A stretch of 64,000 bases of DNA, taken from contig NC_065873.1 of the NCBI RefSeq assembly GCF_933775445.1, positions 16,492,001 to 16,556,000 of the forward strand, in the 5' to 3' direction. Below, piece by piece: positions 20,699 through 32,278 of the stretch. A program made the position numbers and the translations under genes. The stretch comes from Argentina anserina. Lineage: Eukaryota; Streptophyta; Magnoliopsida; Rosales; Rosaceae. The notes under the pieces are model-generated. The model ran no database searches. It was given only the letters and a program-made list of their open reading frames with translations, and was not told where the DNA came from. Position 1 is the first letter of the stretch, and every line of letters starts with the position of its first letter.

Positions 20699-22449
20699 TC
20701 ATCTTCTTTTTTTCTTTAAAAGTGAAGCAGCACGCAGAAATATCCTATCAACTTCATCAAAGTTTGGCAAGCCCGCATCTTCATTCAGTGATTTAGCTGT
20801 CTTCGAGTCCATGGATATCTGACGCAGATGATCCTCAAAATCATCAGGCTCTCCATCACTTTCAACCGGGAACTTCTCAAATTCTTCCAAATACAGATAT
20901 CGTTTCACTTTGTTCTCAGTCTCCTTGTCAGAGTCGGTCTCAAAAATATCTGATAAGTCTTCAGACTCGGAAGCCATATCTACATCTGTTACAAGGTCAT
21001 CATCAGGAATCCCATTTGTTCTATCCAAAATTTCTCTGAGCTTATCTGAAGGCTCTAGATTGACGTTTGAAGAGCTCCCAGACTGTACACTCTGAATGCC
21101 TTCTGGAGTTTCTTCGATAGCATCAGAACTAAATTCAACTTTTCTTTTAGCCTGTGCTCTAAGCAACTCAAGGTCTTGTTCAAGCTTTGGAATGTGGTTC
21201 CTTACTGCTCGAAGGTCATCCATGTACTTTGATTTATCTAAAGCCTGTAAGGGGAAGCAGAGAACAAAATAAATAATTGAGAAGTAATGATGGACAGGGT
21301 CTCAAGTATATTATTAAGAGCTCTTGTTATAGTTTTATCAAAGCAGACCACATCATTCTGCAGTGATGCACACAATGCAGACATGCAACTCCAACCCTCT
21401 TCTACCAAGCCATGAATATTATAGAAGTTGAGGAGAGCACAACCTTTTTCCTCGATAGAGTGATCCTAGGCGACATAATCTCTGTTGGCGGCTGAGAATA
21501 GTTCTTCCCTCTATACATAATAATCGTGTATTCCTCATGAATCCCGAGCACAATTCCTCCTGTTAGCCTCGCCAGCTCCGAAGCAATACCCTTAACCTCC
21601 TCCGGTGAGAACGTCTTCACTATCACCTGCAGTGTCTGATGTTTCTTCCAATGCAAGTGCATGTTCAGAATCACACCCTGGTATATCCCCCGCCTCCCGA
21701 CAGGCACATAATTCTTGCACTTGAGCCCCATCTTCAAAAAGAAGAAATGCTCCTCCGGTGTCAGTATCTCCGGATCATGCGCTGTTTCTGCTGACTCCGA
21801 AGGCTCGATCTTCTTAAGAGCAGCCAAAAGCCTCTCCTCTTTCCTCTGAGCCTGCTGACAACACCAGCCAATGCATAAGAAGTTAAATCATTAACCTTAA
21901 TAATCCACATTATCTTACACTCATTTCCCACCATATGCTAAGAACATGAGAACCCAAGTTCATTACCTTTCTCAATTTGAACAGAATCTTCTCTTCCTGG
22001 GTCATTCTCTGGAAGTATTTCTTCTTCTTGTACCTGAAAAACTTGAGCCACCTCACCACGGCTCTTTTCCCCTTGAGCTTTTTCCTCTTCACTTTAGCAT
22101 TACCATTACCACCGCCATTATCGACTTTATGTTCACTGGAATGAACCACCGGTGCTGGAGTTTTGTTCTCCGGAGCCGAATGCACCCATCTATTAAGACC
22201 CTCCAATGGAATCAATGGAATCCTTGCAATACCAACTGGGTCCGCACAAGCAGGCATTTCGTCGAACACCTTGCATACAAAACTAATGAAGAGTGAGGTT
22301 GTAACATGAAATGGTGATTTGGATTAAATGGGTATGTAAATTATGGGATTTGAGAGAGAAAGGTACCTGTTTTGGGGAATCTTGAGATGATTATGGGGAA
22401 TAAGAAGACGCGAGGAATGAGAAAGAGTCATTCTTAGTAGCTTCTGCAT
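20699..22449 (-). CDS. CRM-domain RNA-binding protein, organelle-targeted (At3g25440-like)
   Basis: Four exons (22449-22367, 22282-21967, 21851-21444, 21244-20699) give a 450-residue protein. The CRS1/YhbY (CRM) domain, an RNA-binding fold used in organelle intron splicing, spans about residues 160-252: TPEEHFFFLKMGLKCKNY, the GxxG loop as GRRGIYQG, HLHWKKHQTLQVIVK, ARLTGGIVLGIHE and YRGKNY. Before it lies a strongly basic stretch (KVKRKKLKGKRAVVRWLKFF). After it comes an acidic C-terminal third. The first exon (MQKLLRMTLSHSSRLL) resembles a transit peptide for mitochondria or plastids. The splice acceptor for exon 2 was set at ATTAG|TTTTG because it alone keeps the frame; the stronger-looking CAAG|GTG acceptor 13 bp further would break it. 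Confidence 0.9.
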
Positions 22450-23335
22450 CGAGTCTGAGCTATTTGGATACGTTGGAACCCCAAAGGAGACGAGTTTAAT
22501 ACATTTGAGTTGTACCCTTTTGAATTGAATCTGCTCACTGGTGGTGGATTTGAGTTGAATCTGCTTCAGTTGTAATTCTGATTTGCCAGTAACTCTCTGT
22601 TTGGGACGAAAAGAGAGCCCTTTGACCGCGTTTTGAGAATTTTATGACTATTTATACTTGAGCCCCTTGGTTGTGGCATGTTTACCTCAGCAGCGTGCTT
22701 CAAGATTTTAAGAGTTACAAAAACAATAGACATTTTTGGACTGCAAGGTACAGTAAATAAGATTACATGACCACCATCTAATGGCTTAATAAGTACGTAG
22801 AGGTAACATTACCATCATCTAAAGGCTTGATAAGCATATAAAGGTAATTCTTGATGGAATTAGAGCGTCTAAAATTCGTAAAAGCATCAACAACAAGCTT
22901 ATTTCTAATCTTTTTTAGAATGATAAAATTAAAAATTGACTAGTTGCCTTTCTTAAACTATGTATTAATGTTTTAAACTATGCAATTGATTCTCTTAGGG
23001 CGAGTATACACAAACAACTACTGAAGTGTCGTTACATCTTGAAATTTTTTGCTCGTGTGAGGTATCAATGTATCGATTACGTCGAATAGGTTGACTTGTT
23101 ACATAAAGGAACTAACTCACTAAGAATGATCTTTTACAAATGTAACGAAGATTACCTACAAATAACGAAGGTCACCATCACTAAATAAATATCAATCAAG
23201 GCCAGAGATGACAAGATAAATCAATAGTAATGAATTAATTTGTTCTTGTTCTCATAAAATTACACAGAGAGACCTCTAAATCCTTTACACAAAGGCAGCT
23301 CTTCTCCTCTAACAAATCCTCCATTAAAACTTACA
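22450..23335. other. Intergenic between CRM and CML genes
   Basis: No gene, RNA gene or clear transposon is seen. The CRM gene promoter and the CML 3' flank lie here. Two nearly alike phrases (ACCATCATCTAA-GGCTTGATAAG near 22780 and 22810) form a short imperfect duplication. Confidence 0.5.
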
Positions 23336-23800
23336 TTAATTTGAAGTCAAGGCAGCAAATCCACCCCCCTTCATCATCTGCTTAAACTCCTTGAAATTCA
23401 CCCTCCCATCTCCATCCACATCCACCTTCTTTATCATGATCTTGCAATCCTCCAATGTCCTCCCTTGCTTGAGCCCCAAGGAAGCCAACACCGACCTCAA
23501 CTCCTCCACCGTGATGAAACCATCGCCGTTCTGATCAAACACATTGAACGCTTCCCTCATGTCGTCCTCCGGGTCCTCGTCCCTCTCGTCCATCAGGTTC
23601 TGATACAACGCCCCGAACTCGTCAATGTCGACAAACCCATCTCCATTGACGTCGATCTTCTCTATCATCTGGTGCAAGTCCTTGTCGGGGATGAAGATTC
23701 CGAGATTCTCTAGCGAGTCACTCAGCTCCTGCTTGGTGATGCGCCCATCCCCGTTCCGGTCGAACATCTGGAAAACCCTTCTGAGCTCTGCTCTGTCCAT
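23336..23800 (-). CDS. Calmodulin-like Ca2+ sensor, CML3/CML7 type
   Basis: An intronless 154-residue protein with four EF hands; loops are at about residues 14-25 ([12 protein letters not shown]), 50-61 ([12 protein letters not shown]), 89-100 ([12 protein letters not shown]) and 127-138 ([12 protein letters not shown]). All four have Asp at position 1, Gly at 6 and Glu at 12, so all should bind calcium. It relays calcium signals by binding target proteins. The start was set at [10 protein letters not shown], as in CML3/CML7; an in-frame Met ten codons upstream is less likely. The C-terminus [10 protein letters not shown] is a CML3/CML7 signature. In Arabidopsis, CML3 (At3g07490) lies next to the ferredoxin gene At3g07480, as it does here (28.1 kb). 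Confidence 0.93.
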   Translation of the reverse strand: MDRAELRRVFQMFDRNGDGRITKQELSDSLENLGIFIPDKDLHQMIEKIDVNGDGFVDIDEFGALYQNLMDERDEDPEDDMREAFNVFDQNGDGFITVEELRSVLASLGLKQGRTLEDCKIMIKKVDVDGDGRVNFKEFKQMMKGGGFAALTSN

Positions 23801-23830
23801 TGTTGCTATATATCGATGTAACACCACCAA

Positions 23831-26772
23831 ATGGCAAATGGGGTGAAGCTAATTGCGAAAACGAAGTGATATTGGGAGCACAAACACACCAACAAAGGCA
23901 GACGGGAAAATGGAGAAGCAGAGAAAAATTAAGAGAGAGGTATGGAGAGATGAAGGAAATGGTTGCCAAAGGTGGTTAATTGTTAGAGAAGGAAGGCAAT
24001 GTTATGTGTGGAATGGAGTTGTTGTGGGAATGGAGGTGGAATGAAAGAACGAGAAGAAAGAGTCAAATGGAAAACTGGGTGTGACGCCGGCCATTAAACG
24101 CGTTCCATCGTCGGTTATGGAGTTTGGTTGAAATTGGAAAATACGCTTCCAAATCATTTCTTTTTTGAAGTTGTGTTGAACAAGTAGGTTTCTAAAAACC
24201 GCGTTTCCTTGCAGCATAATATTTTTTGCCGTTTTTTTTCTCGATTTGGAACATATAAAAGTTTGTTTTGGAGACCTATGTCTCTCTGTCAGAGTTTTAA
24301 GATCAATGAGAATTGAATTTGCTAACTTGGAACGTTTTGTTGACCGGAATCCCGAACTTGTAATCAAAAAATTTATGAATTGTATCCAAAGGCAAAAGCG
24401 TCATACGACCAACTTATGGTATGTCAAACAGAAGCCAATGTTTCACTACAAAACTAGTTGAAAAAAGAAAGCAACGAAACAAAACGAACACAAGCCTAGA
24501 AACAAACCAAACAAAATCCGAACAATTGGACATTCTAAAAGGCTGTAAGCAAAAGAACTTGCATGGAATTGAAGAGAACGTACACCAAATCGGCACAACC
24601 ATCAGGCCTAAGACCACACGGTGTACCTTTCAGGTAATGGGTAGACTACAACTCTTAAACGCCATGGAAGGAGCTGCTTCCAAATTCCTTGAGCTTGTAT
24701 ATATTGTTGAAGGTGTTCATCACTTTATTGAGTTGTTTATTTTAGTTTAACATATCTAATTGTCAGTTAAGAGTATGTCAGTTTAAAGCCAATTGTTTAG
24801 GTCTTTACGAGGCGCAATTTTCTGAAATTAGGACTACATGGTAGTTTTTTGAGAGCGAGACTTTCATATGAGAATTCAAGGTTCACACGTCTAGAAACCA
24901 ACTGTTGGATCCAAATGCTAGTTGTTTCTTGACTTCAGTAATACAAAACCAAAATTTATAAGGTTGGTTTGAAGTGTGAGACTTCCAAATGAGTTCTGGC
25001 TTGTCGCCTCTAGAAACAATGTTGAAGAGAACCAATTTTAATTGTTTTATTTTCTTGACAATTGTCCAACGAATCGAAAATGATAATTCTACATTGTCAC
25101 GAGTAGAACCTTGAACCTCTGTCTGAGTGAGACTAGTTTCTTTCTTGACTTCCAGTTCATCAAATCAAAGATGCATGAGAGATGGGTTTCTGTCTGCTAA
25201 CCATTTCATGTTCCAACACGAATTTGAGAGGTTCTGCCCCAATCTTCTAGTATCATACCAGTACTCAATCTTGAGGTTCCACAATGGCCATTTATGTTTT
25301 ATGGTCTAACCAATTATGTCCCTAAACTAGTAGTTTCTTACATTGGCAAGTTCATCAGCTACTTCCCTCAGAATATTTGATATTATCGATCATGCAATAA
25401 TCAGCATTAGCATGGTTCAAACTGAAACATCACAGGGAAGCTGTTGAACCTATATATCACAAAACTCATTACAGGAAAAAAAAAACCACAAAGCAGTTTA
25501 GATTGTTAATTTAGTATGGGATGTAATCCAACCATGTGCCGAGAAGATTAATGGGATAGAGATCTTCAGGCGAGTAAGGTGGATTTTTGCATACAATTTC
25601 GCAAACGAAGAAATTGCCTCGAAACATTGAAGGTTTTGGGACAGAGTGCGTTTGCTTGAGAAAACAAATAATTGTGCCAGTAATATAAGGGCCTGAAGAA
25701 TCAGAAAGAGGTCAAATTCAGGCGAGTGATCCTGGCGGATTGCATATCGCAAGGTTTTGAAAATCAATTGGCTGGGTCGTCGAGATCGAGACCCATACAA
25801 GAAGCTATACTTGCTTATTATTCAAAGCAAACAATCATGAAATCATAACCAAAATAACAGAGCAACATAGAAAAGGAAGATGAAACCCAAGCAGAGATGG
25901 ATGGAGAGAAAGAAACAGCGGCGACCGAGCAGTGATGCTCTGTTTCTCAGGTTGAGGTATTTATATAGGAAACTCGGAGGCTAGGGTTTTGTTTGGTAAT
26001 TTCATAAGTAGCAGATCGGGTCGGGTTCGGTCGGGTTGTAACGAGTTAGGGAGAAAATTGATATCCATGTAGGCAAGTATGGCTGGGCACAAAAAACCGT
26101 GATCCTCAATGAAAAACGAGTATGTAGCTGTAGGTGTCAATATTGCATTGCTAGGTGCACAACCAATGTGCCACATAATGTGATTAATGTGATTGAGTCC
26201 CTCTAATTTGATTTGTAAAAAAAAAAAGAAAAAAAAACTCGTCATAAGCAGGGTCTATTTATTCTTAGTGACTCTTTCAGTGCTGTGATCCATGAGAACA
26301 ATGCATACATATCTGGGTCCATCATTTTGGCTCAGGTCCAGGAAGATAGACCGCGGTCACCTACCTCCTTATGGTAGGAAATTATAGACTTGGTCCCGAT
26401 TTATACACAAGGCATCTGTTTTAAGTTGAAGAAGCGTCTGTTTGGTCTTATATTGGGCGGAACCTCATACCGGTGGGACTCGAGTTTCTTCTGTTGTCTT
26501 CAGATAGTAGGAAAACTATTTTATTTGATATTAAGATATGCTGCACTCGTGTCAAGTATCTAGTGATATTTCAATTAAGACATGCACTACTAATCTTTCC
26601 ATTATTTAGGTAACAAATCAAATACAGTCGTCATTATAATAATATTTTTTACTAGATGATGTGTTATAAAGATGTCTGAAATACTTTATAATGAGAATTT
26701 AAATTTCATTGTCTCTTCGATGGGATTAGCACTGCCGCACCAGCCCGTTAAAAAAAAAGAAAAAAAAACTAC
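23831..26772. other. Intergenic; no recognised protein gene
   Basis: ORFs of up to about 120 codons occur but lack family motifs. The region 25498-25800 (minus) has a 100-codon ORF downstream of a promoter-like segment (see 25955-25990); its translation is Leu/Ser-rich and not one I recognise. A transcribed but non-coding or very short-coding unit is possible. Confidence 0.4.
25955..25990 (-). promoter_or_regulatory. Telo-box plus TATA box, minus-strand promoter candidate
   Basis: On the minus strand AAACCCTAG (telo box, 25990-25982) is followed by CCTATATAAATACC (TATA box, about 25968-25956). This pairing is common upstream of plant ribosomal protein, translation-factor and snoRNA genes. 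The transcript would run left through 25930-25500, where I could not identify a protein or a snoRNA with confidence. Confidence 0.5.
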
Positions 26773-27960
26773 AAAACAAAACCTCTATCTAATATTCTTC
26801 CTAGGTGATTCAAATAAAACGCTGAGGACACATAGAGCAGAGTGTATTCAGTGCTTCAACGGTGTGTATGCACCAACAACACATGTTGAGCACGTGATTC
26901 TTTAAAACAATCCTCGTTAACTCAAGACCTGTCCAAAAACAAAATTAAAACAGTAAATAAAAATATACCATCACAATATTTAGGATATTTATTAATTATT
27001 AAATCAAAACAGCTGCAAGAGTATTGCACGTACTAGATCTAGAACTGAATGTGGACGAACTTCATCTCAGACGTGGACACCATCTTCTTCTTCTATTCAT
27101 CTTTCCCAGGACTTCTTAGGGTTTGGTTCATATTCAAGTTTCACATATTCCTCTTCGTCGAGAAATCTGATTCAATTCCACAATTAAATTTGAAACCCAT
27201 CCCCATAGAGATTCAACGTTTTCCTTTCTTTCATCAAAAACCCAGATCCGAATGTTGGGGTTCTCTTCCTCTTCCAATTAAAACAATTATTGCAATTAAA
27301 TCTGATCTCTCCCATTCCAATCGCCATTTTCCTCTCAACCCAAAATCTGGGATCTCTTCCTTTCTTCAATTCCTAAATCTGATGTTTTATTCTTGATCCA
27401 AGTCCAAAAACGGCCCCTTTTCCGATTTCTCCCAATTTTGAAAACCCTAATTTTTCTGGGTTCATCGATTTACAATAGAATGTGCGAACTTGGTCTCTGC
27501 TCCATCCTCTCCATGAATTTCTAACCCAATATGAATTGAAGAAAAACGCGGTGTATAAAGATGTCAATTACGTCGAGTCTGGCATGGTTCTCGGCCTCCT
27601 CCCTTCAAAAATTGAGCACCGGCGAACACTACCACTGAGAGAGAGCGCATGAGTTCATTTAAAAAAAATTAGTTGAGGGTGAAAACTAACTGTTTGTGTT
27701 GTAGTCAAACGTTGGCTTTTAAAAAAACGGATTGCTTCCTAAAATTTTAACTCTCATCTGATAATTAGGAATTCATGATACTTATTTTTGTAAATGAAAG
27801 GTTGAGATTGTCTCGTTATCAGTAAAAAATTGAACGGTGCCTGCACTCCATGGTGCATACAATCCGTTTCCCACGTAGAGATAAAAACAGTGAAACCATT
27901 CAGCCGCGTTTGCATGTTGATGAACGAAATGATAATTCGAAAACAAAACCTCTATCTAAT
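26773..27960. other. Segment bracketed by an exact 21-bp direct repeat, holding a 5' gene fragment
   Basis: The same 21 bases, starting AAAACAAAACCTC, occur at 26773-26793 and 27940-27960. Between them, 27060-27560 looks like a pyrimidine-rich plant 5' leader (TTAGGGTTTGG, AACCCTAA-type motifs). It is followed by ATG at 27561 and a 25-codon ORF (MSITSSLAWFSASSLQ...) that stops at 27638, before a shift to AT-rich DNA. It may be an inserted or duplicated gene start. I do not recognise the peptide. Confidence 0.4.
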
Positions 27961-28108
27961 TTTTCATTAAGTTTGATGAACAGAATCACAGATCATAGAA
28001 ATTTCTTATTTTTAATGAATTATTAAAAAGAAAATAATTCGAAAGAGAAAAAAGAGCTCTCCAAACAAATCGCCCACTACAGAAGCCGGAAAACAAAAGA
28101 AACCAAAA

Positions 28109-28570
28109 ATGGCGATGGCCTCCCTCCGCTCCCAAATCCACCGCCTCCCTTCCCTCTCCAAGTCCCTAATCTCCAGATCCTCCGCCACCTCCTCTTCCTC
28201 CTCCAAAAAAGTCTCCGACCGCATCGTGAAGCTCTTCGCGATCGACGTCGACGGCCGGAAGCGCGAGATAATCGGACTCACGGGCCACACCCTCCTGAAG
28301 GCCCTGGCCAACCACGGCCTGATCGACCCGGACTCCCACCGCCTGGAAGACATCGAGGCCTGCTCGTCGGAGTGCGAGGTCAACATCGCTCAGGAGTGGT
28401 TCGATAAGCTGCCGCCGCGGACCTACGACGAGGAGTACTTGCTCAAGAAGTACGCTAGGGCTAGGGTTCTCAACAAGCACTCCAGGCTAGGCTGCCAGAT
28501 CGTCCTCACCAATGAGCTCCAAGGTATGGTGGTTGCGATTCCCGAGGCCAAGCCCTGGGATATTCCCTAG
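28109..28570 (+). CDS. Complex I ferredoxin-like subunit (C1-FDX, At3g07480-like)
   Basis: A single-exon 153-residue protein with a Ser/Arg-rich mitochondrial presequence (about residues 1-35) and an adrenodoxin-like ferredoxin fold (DRIVKLFAIDVDGRKREI, GHTLLKALANHGLIDPD). In plants this protein is part of the ferredoxin bridge between the matrix and membrane arms of respiratory complex I. Ordinary adrenodoxins bind a 2Fe-2S cluster with four Cys (C-x5-C-x2-C plus one). Here only Cys84, Cys88 and Cys129 exist (EACSSECEV, SRLGCQIV), so a normal cluster is unlikely, in line with what is known for the plant protein. The C-terminus AIPEAKPWDIP is typical. The coding sequence is GC-rich at third positions in its first half, unlike its neighbours. 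Confidence 0.92.
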   Translation: MAMASLRSQIHRLPSLSKSLISRSSATSSSSSKKVSDRIVKLFAIDVDGRKREIIGLTGHTLLKALANHGLIDPDSHRLEDIEACSSECEVNIAQEWFDKLPPRTYDEEYLLKKYARARVLNKHSRLGCQIVLTNELQGMVVAIPEAKPWDIP

Positions 28571-30554
28571 GCCTCTCTTTCTTGCTTGAATTTTGTATCG
28601 TATTGAAATTACAAGCACTCCAGGATATAATAATGTGTGCTTGCTGCTGCCTTTTTTTTCCGAACCAGGTTGGGCATAATGTGATTGATTCTGTGTAAGA
28701 GCAATGCCGTTCAATTTGATGATTTCTGTTGTCATGCCTAATTGTTTGCTCTAGTGTGGTTTATTATCTGCCTTCGTATTGTGAATCTGACCGAATGCAG
28801 GCAAAGTGTGGGATCAGAAATGCCAGTCTGGTGCTTTGTAATGCTGGCTGTAGTGATACTAGGTAGAGTTTTAGAGTTTAGAGGGTAGGTTGGTTGAGGA
28901 AAGAAGGTGTTATATTTGACTTACAATGTGCAGTTCTTTAGGCGAGTAATCACAATTCAGTTTGTTTTGCTGTAATAGAAATCTAGTGGTTGATCAGTTA
29001 GAAATGTTGCGTAAAGAGAGTAAAGCATGTAACTAGGCAAAGGATGTTTGCAGTTTGAAGTTTTTATCGGTAATAGTGTAAGGGTAATAATAATGAGATA
29101 CATTGTTAAACTTTGGTTGGTGATCCGTTTTAATATTCATGGTAGGGTGCTAGTGGCTTGATCTTTTGATATGTAGTACTGAATCATTGTAGCATGTAGG
29201 AATTTGATATAGTGTGTAGGAAGCAATATGAATTGGTATGCTTATCATTAGCCTGATATGATCTCAAAGTTCTGATTTCTGATATGATCTCACTGTTAGC
29301 AACAAACTACAATGCCTCATTTAGATTTTTTTTTTAAATTTTGATTGGTTTATCAGAATTATTCAATTCTGCTTGTGTATGACTGTTGAAAAGTGTACCA
29401 GGTATAGTGTACATGAAAGATATCAGTTAGATAAGAGAAACTATAAGTCTGTCTTGCCATAGCCTTTTTGCTCACTGCAATGGGAACTTAGGAACCTGCA
29501 GTTCATAATAAGCCTTGACATTTTGCACTTGGATTTTTTTTTTAGTTCTGATATTTTATTAGCAATCGTCTCAACTTTTAAATACCTAGGTATTAGTATA
29601 TATAGATTTCAACAAGATCTTCCGATCATGTCTTTCTGGAACATAGTGTCATGCTGGAAAGCAGGGAGAGCTATGTTAGATATAGATGAGTTCATTTTTG
29701 AAGCCTTGGCTTAAAAAAAGTCCAGGCTTGGGTAACTTTATTATGTACTAGAATCCTTGAAGAAACTGTCATATACATGTGCACTTGAAAATCGTAAATT
29801 TGATAGCCTGTTGGCCATGAAAATGGTTGATCTTGCTTAGGAGAAATGACTAGACTATAGCGAAGCCATGACAACTTTTGTCCACTTGAAGGTGCAAGAT
29901 AGGGTTGGTTTTAAAAGGGTTTGCCATTCAAGATTTCAAGATATGTCCCCTCCAATAGAAATATGTTGCCATTAGTGGGAAGGAGTTTCAGACTTTCAGA
30001 TATGAACAATATATCACTAATCTTTTCTTCCTTGAACACACATTATACCTAGACATCTAGTTAGTTAGCAATTTGACATGCCCAATCTGATCTTGCGCGC
30101 CATACGGAATGGATTTTAATGTGTTGGATTACCTGGGAAGCATTTCCCGGTGCTTATCTTACTTGATCTGTACATTTCAATTTTCTGGCCATATTGACTG
30201 AGTTTGGAAGTTATATGTGATCATATGTTATATGCTATATATCTTAACACAATTATGGCAATGCGTGGATGTGATTATGTGTGGAAGTTGTTGAGCACAA
30301 GTATACATTTCTTTTTGAGTTCATCATGATCATAATAATCCGCATCGGATTTCATCCTGCTCAACTGGATTAATCATAATCATGGCACATAGGTACTTTA
30401 CATCATTCTTGAGAATGTTTGGCAATAGCCTAGCTAGTGAGGATTCATCATCTGTACTTGATCATTTGTGCAGTTTGAATTGTACATTGATGCGACCAGT
30501 GATATTCATATACCAGTGATATTAAATATGAAACACGTGAGCGTTCCTCTGTCA
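28571..30554. other. Intergenic after the ferredoxin gene
   Basis: The first 150 bases are probably the 3' UTR. I see no gene, tRNA or defined transposon in the remaining AT-rich 1.8 kb. Confidence 0.4.
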
Positions 30555-31283
30555 GAATTCGAGACTAACCGAAACCGACACCGAATCCTCGGTTTTATAT
30601 TTTTCAAAACTGAAACTGAAAAATATATATAGAAACTGCGGTTTCGGTTAACCTATAATTCGGTTCGGTCTCGGTTTTATTTCGGTTACAAAACCTAATA
30701 TCCTTATTGACATTTTCGTACTTTACTAATGAAAATAAAAATATTAAAAGTGAAGGATTAAGTTACAAGTTTGATATTTCAATTAAGTTACATGCACCAA
30801 ATAAATAATCTAAAACTCAAATATTAACTAAACAAAAACATTGTATTTCGATAAAACACAAGTTAACTAAAATAAACATTAAACCTCCCGGGCTTCATCA
30901 TCAGACGTCCAGACTTGTCTTAACATGAGGGCTAGTTGACAAAACCCCCAAGCATTACATTTGATCTTTGCATGCATGATTGTACACATATAAAAATCAA
31001 AATCACATCTCTGCATGTATATATTTATTACTAAATATATTATTTGCATAAGCGTCTGATTATATATGTTTACCAAATACAAGCTATAACCTTAGCTCCC
31101 AATTTTCGGTTCGATTTCCATCGGTTTTTTGAAAGCATATAACCGATAACCGACACCAACTGCTCGGTTCGGTTCGGTTTTCGGCACCGATGTAACAGTT
31201 CCGTTCGGTTTTAGTTTCTCAGTTTCAATGCGGTTCGGTTATGGCCGGTTTTGATTTTTTCGGTATCATAAAGTCCAGCCTTA
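30555..31283. mobile_element. hAT-like non-autonomous element remnant rich in ACCGAA/TTCGGT
   Basis: Both ends carry runs of CGGTTCGGTT or its complement, as in the element at 6338-7906. The right end reads CATAAAGTCCAGCCTTAG, like the subterminal part of hAT MITEs. A matching left terminus is not found (TGTCA occurs outside both ends, too short to be convincing), so the element is truncated or diverged. An intervening 67-codon ORF is not meaningful. Confidence 0.55.
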
Positions 31284-31592
31284 GTGTCATCACTTCATCA
31301 CCTTGCAGACCATTGAACTTGAATTGGTATTTGACGTGGGAGAAAAGAAGCATCTGATCCTGCTATCAGCTGTGGCGGGGATGGAGAAAATAAAATAGAT
31401 GTGTCAATATTCTGTTGGTGGTGGTCAGCTACAGCCGACCATGCCTGGTCTGCCAAGTTTTGTCCGTGCAAATGGATCTTCAATTCTCATGACCGATTCT
31501 ATCTTCTCAAAAGAAAAACCAAAACACCTTACTTCCCTTCGGCGAATGAAGGTATTGAAAGAGAACTAGAGATGGTGTATATATATATATAT

Positions 31593-31992
31593 ACCCTTCC
31601 AATAAGGGATCTCTTTTTTTGGTATTTTAAAGGGATAACTAATTAACTAACTTTTCGACTACATTTCAACATCTCATCGGTTCATCTTTAGGGTTTAATG
31701 TGTAGATCACCTCTGTAAAATTTCAACAAAAATGGTAATCTTTAAGGTATCAAACTTGGCGAAAGCAATGGACGCATCAAATCTGTCAAACCTGAACCGT
31801 TCATGCTTATAAGTTTAAATCACAGTTTCAAATGCCTTAAACACCTCCATTTTAGCTGAAATTTTACAGTTATGATTTACACATTATAATCTAAATGTTG
31901 AACGGTAGAGATGCTAAAATATGATCAAAAAGTTGGTCAAATGACCTATCCCTTTTTTAGACCAAAAAATGGATCCCTTAGTGGAAGGGTCT
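31593..31992. mobile_element. MITE with ACCCTTCC ends in TA repeats
   Basis: Left end ACCCTTCCAATAAGGGATC and right end GATCCCTTAGTGGAAGGGT are inverted repeats of about 45 bp, with flanking (TA)n on each side. A 0.4-kb foldback with no coding capacity. It differs from the other TA-associated MITE family seen here. Confidence 0.8.
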
Positions 31993-32001
31993 TATATATA
32001 T

Positions 32002-32278
32002 ATAGTCCCTATCCAGAGTGAAGCTTAACTCTGAAATTACAGAGTGAAGTTCCAATTTTGGCACACTTTTCGGTCAAATTTTTTCACCATAAGCGATTCA
32101 ATTTTTAGGTATGCTATTCAAGATCATCTCTACAAAATGTCATCCAATTTGACAATTGAGTTTTCAAAATTAGGATTTATACGAACGGTTCACGTTGAAC
32201 AGTTTTAATTCATTCATTGATTTAATCTAATTTCAATACCTTAACGATATCCGAATTAGATGAAATTTTGATAAACGA
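32002..32278. mobile_element. MITE, copy 3 of the family at 3981, truncated
   Basis: Starts in the same TA run that ends the previous MITE, with AGTCCCTATCCAGAGTGAAG and the TTTGGCACACTTTTCGG block. The central part is inverted relative to copy 1 and the sequence stops near GATGAAATTTTGATAA without the right end. Confidence 0.7.

Noticed and set aside
24421..24750. 109-codon plus ORF upstream of nothing obvious
   Set aside because: Low-complexity Lys/Gln/Asn composition and no family features; likely chance.
27049..27396. 115-codon plus ORF
   Set aside because: Pyrimidine-rich leader-like DNA read as protein; Phe/Ser/Pro composition suggests an untranslated 5' leader.
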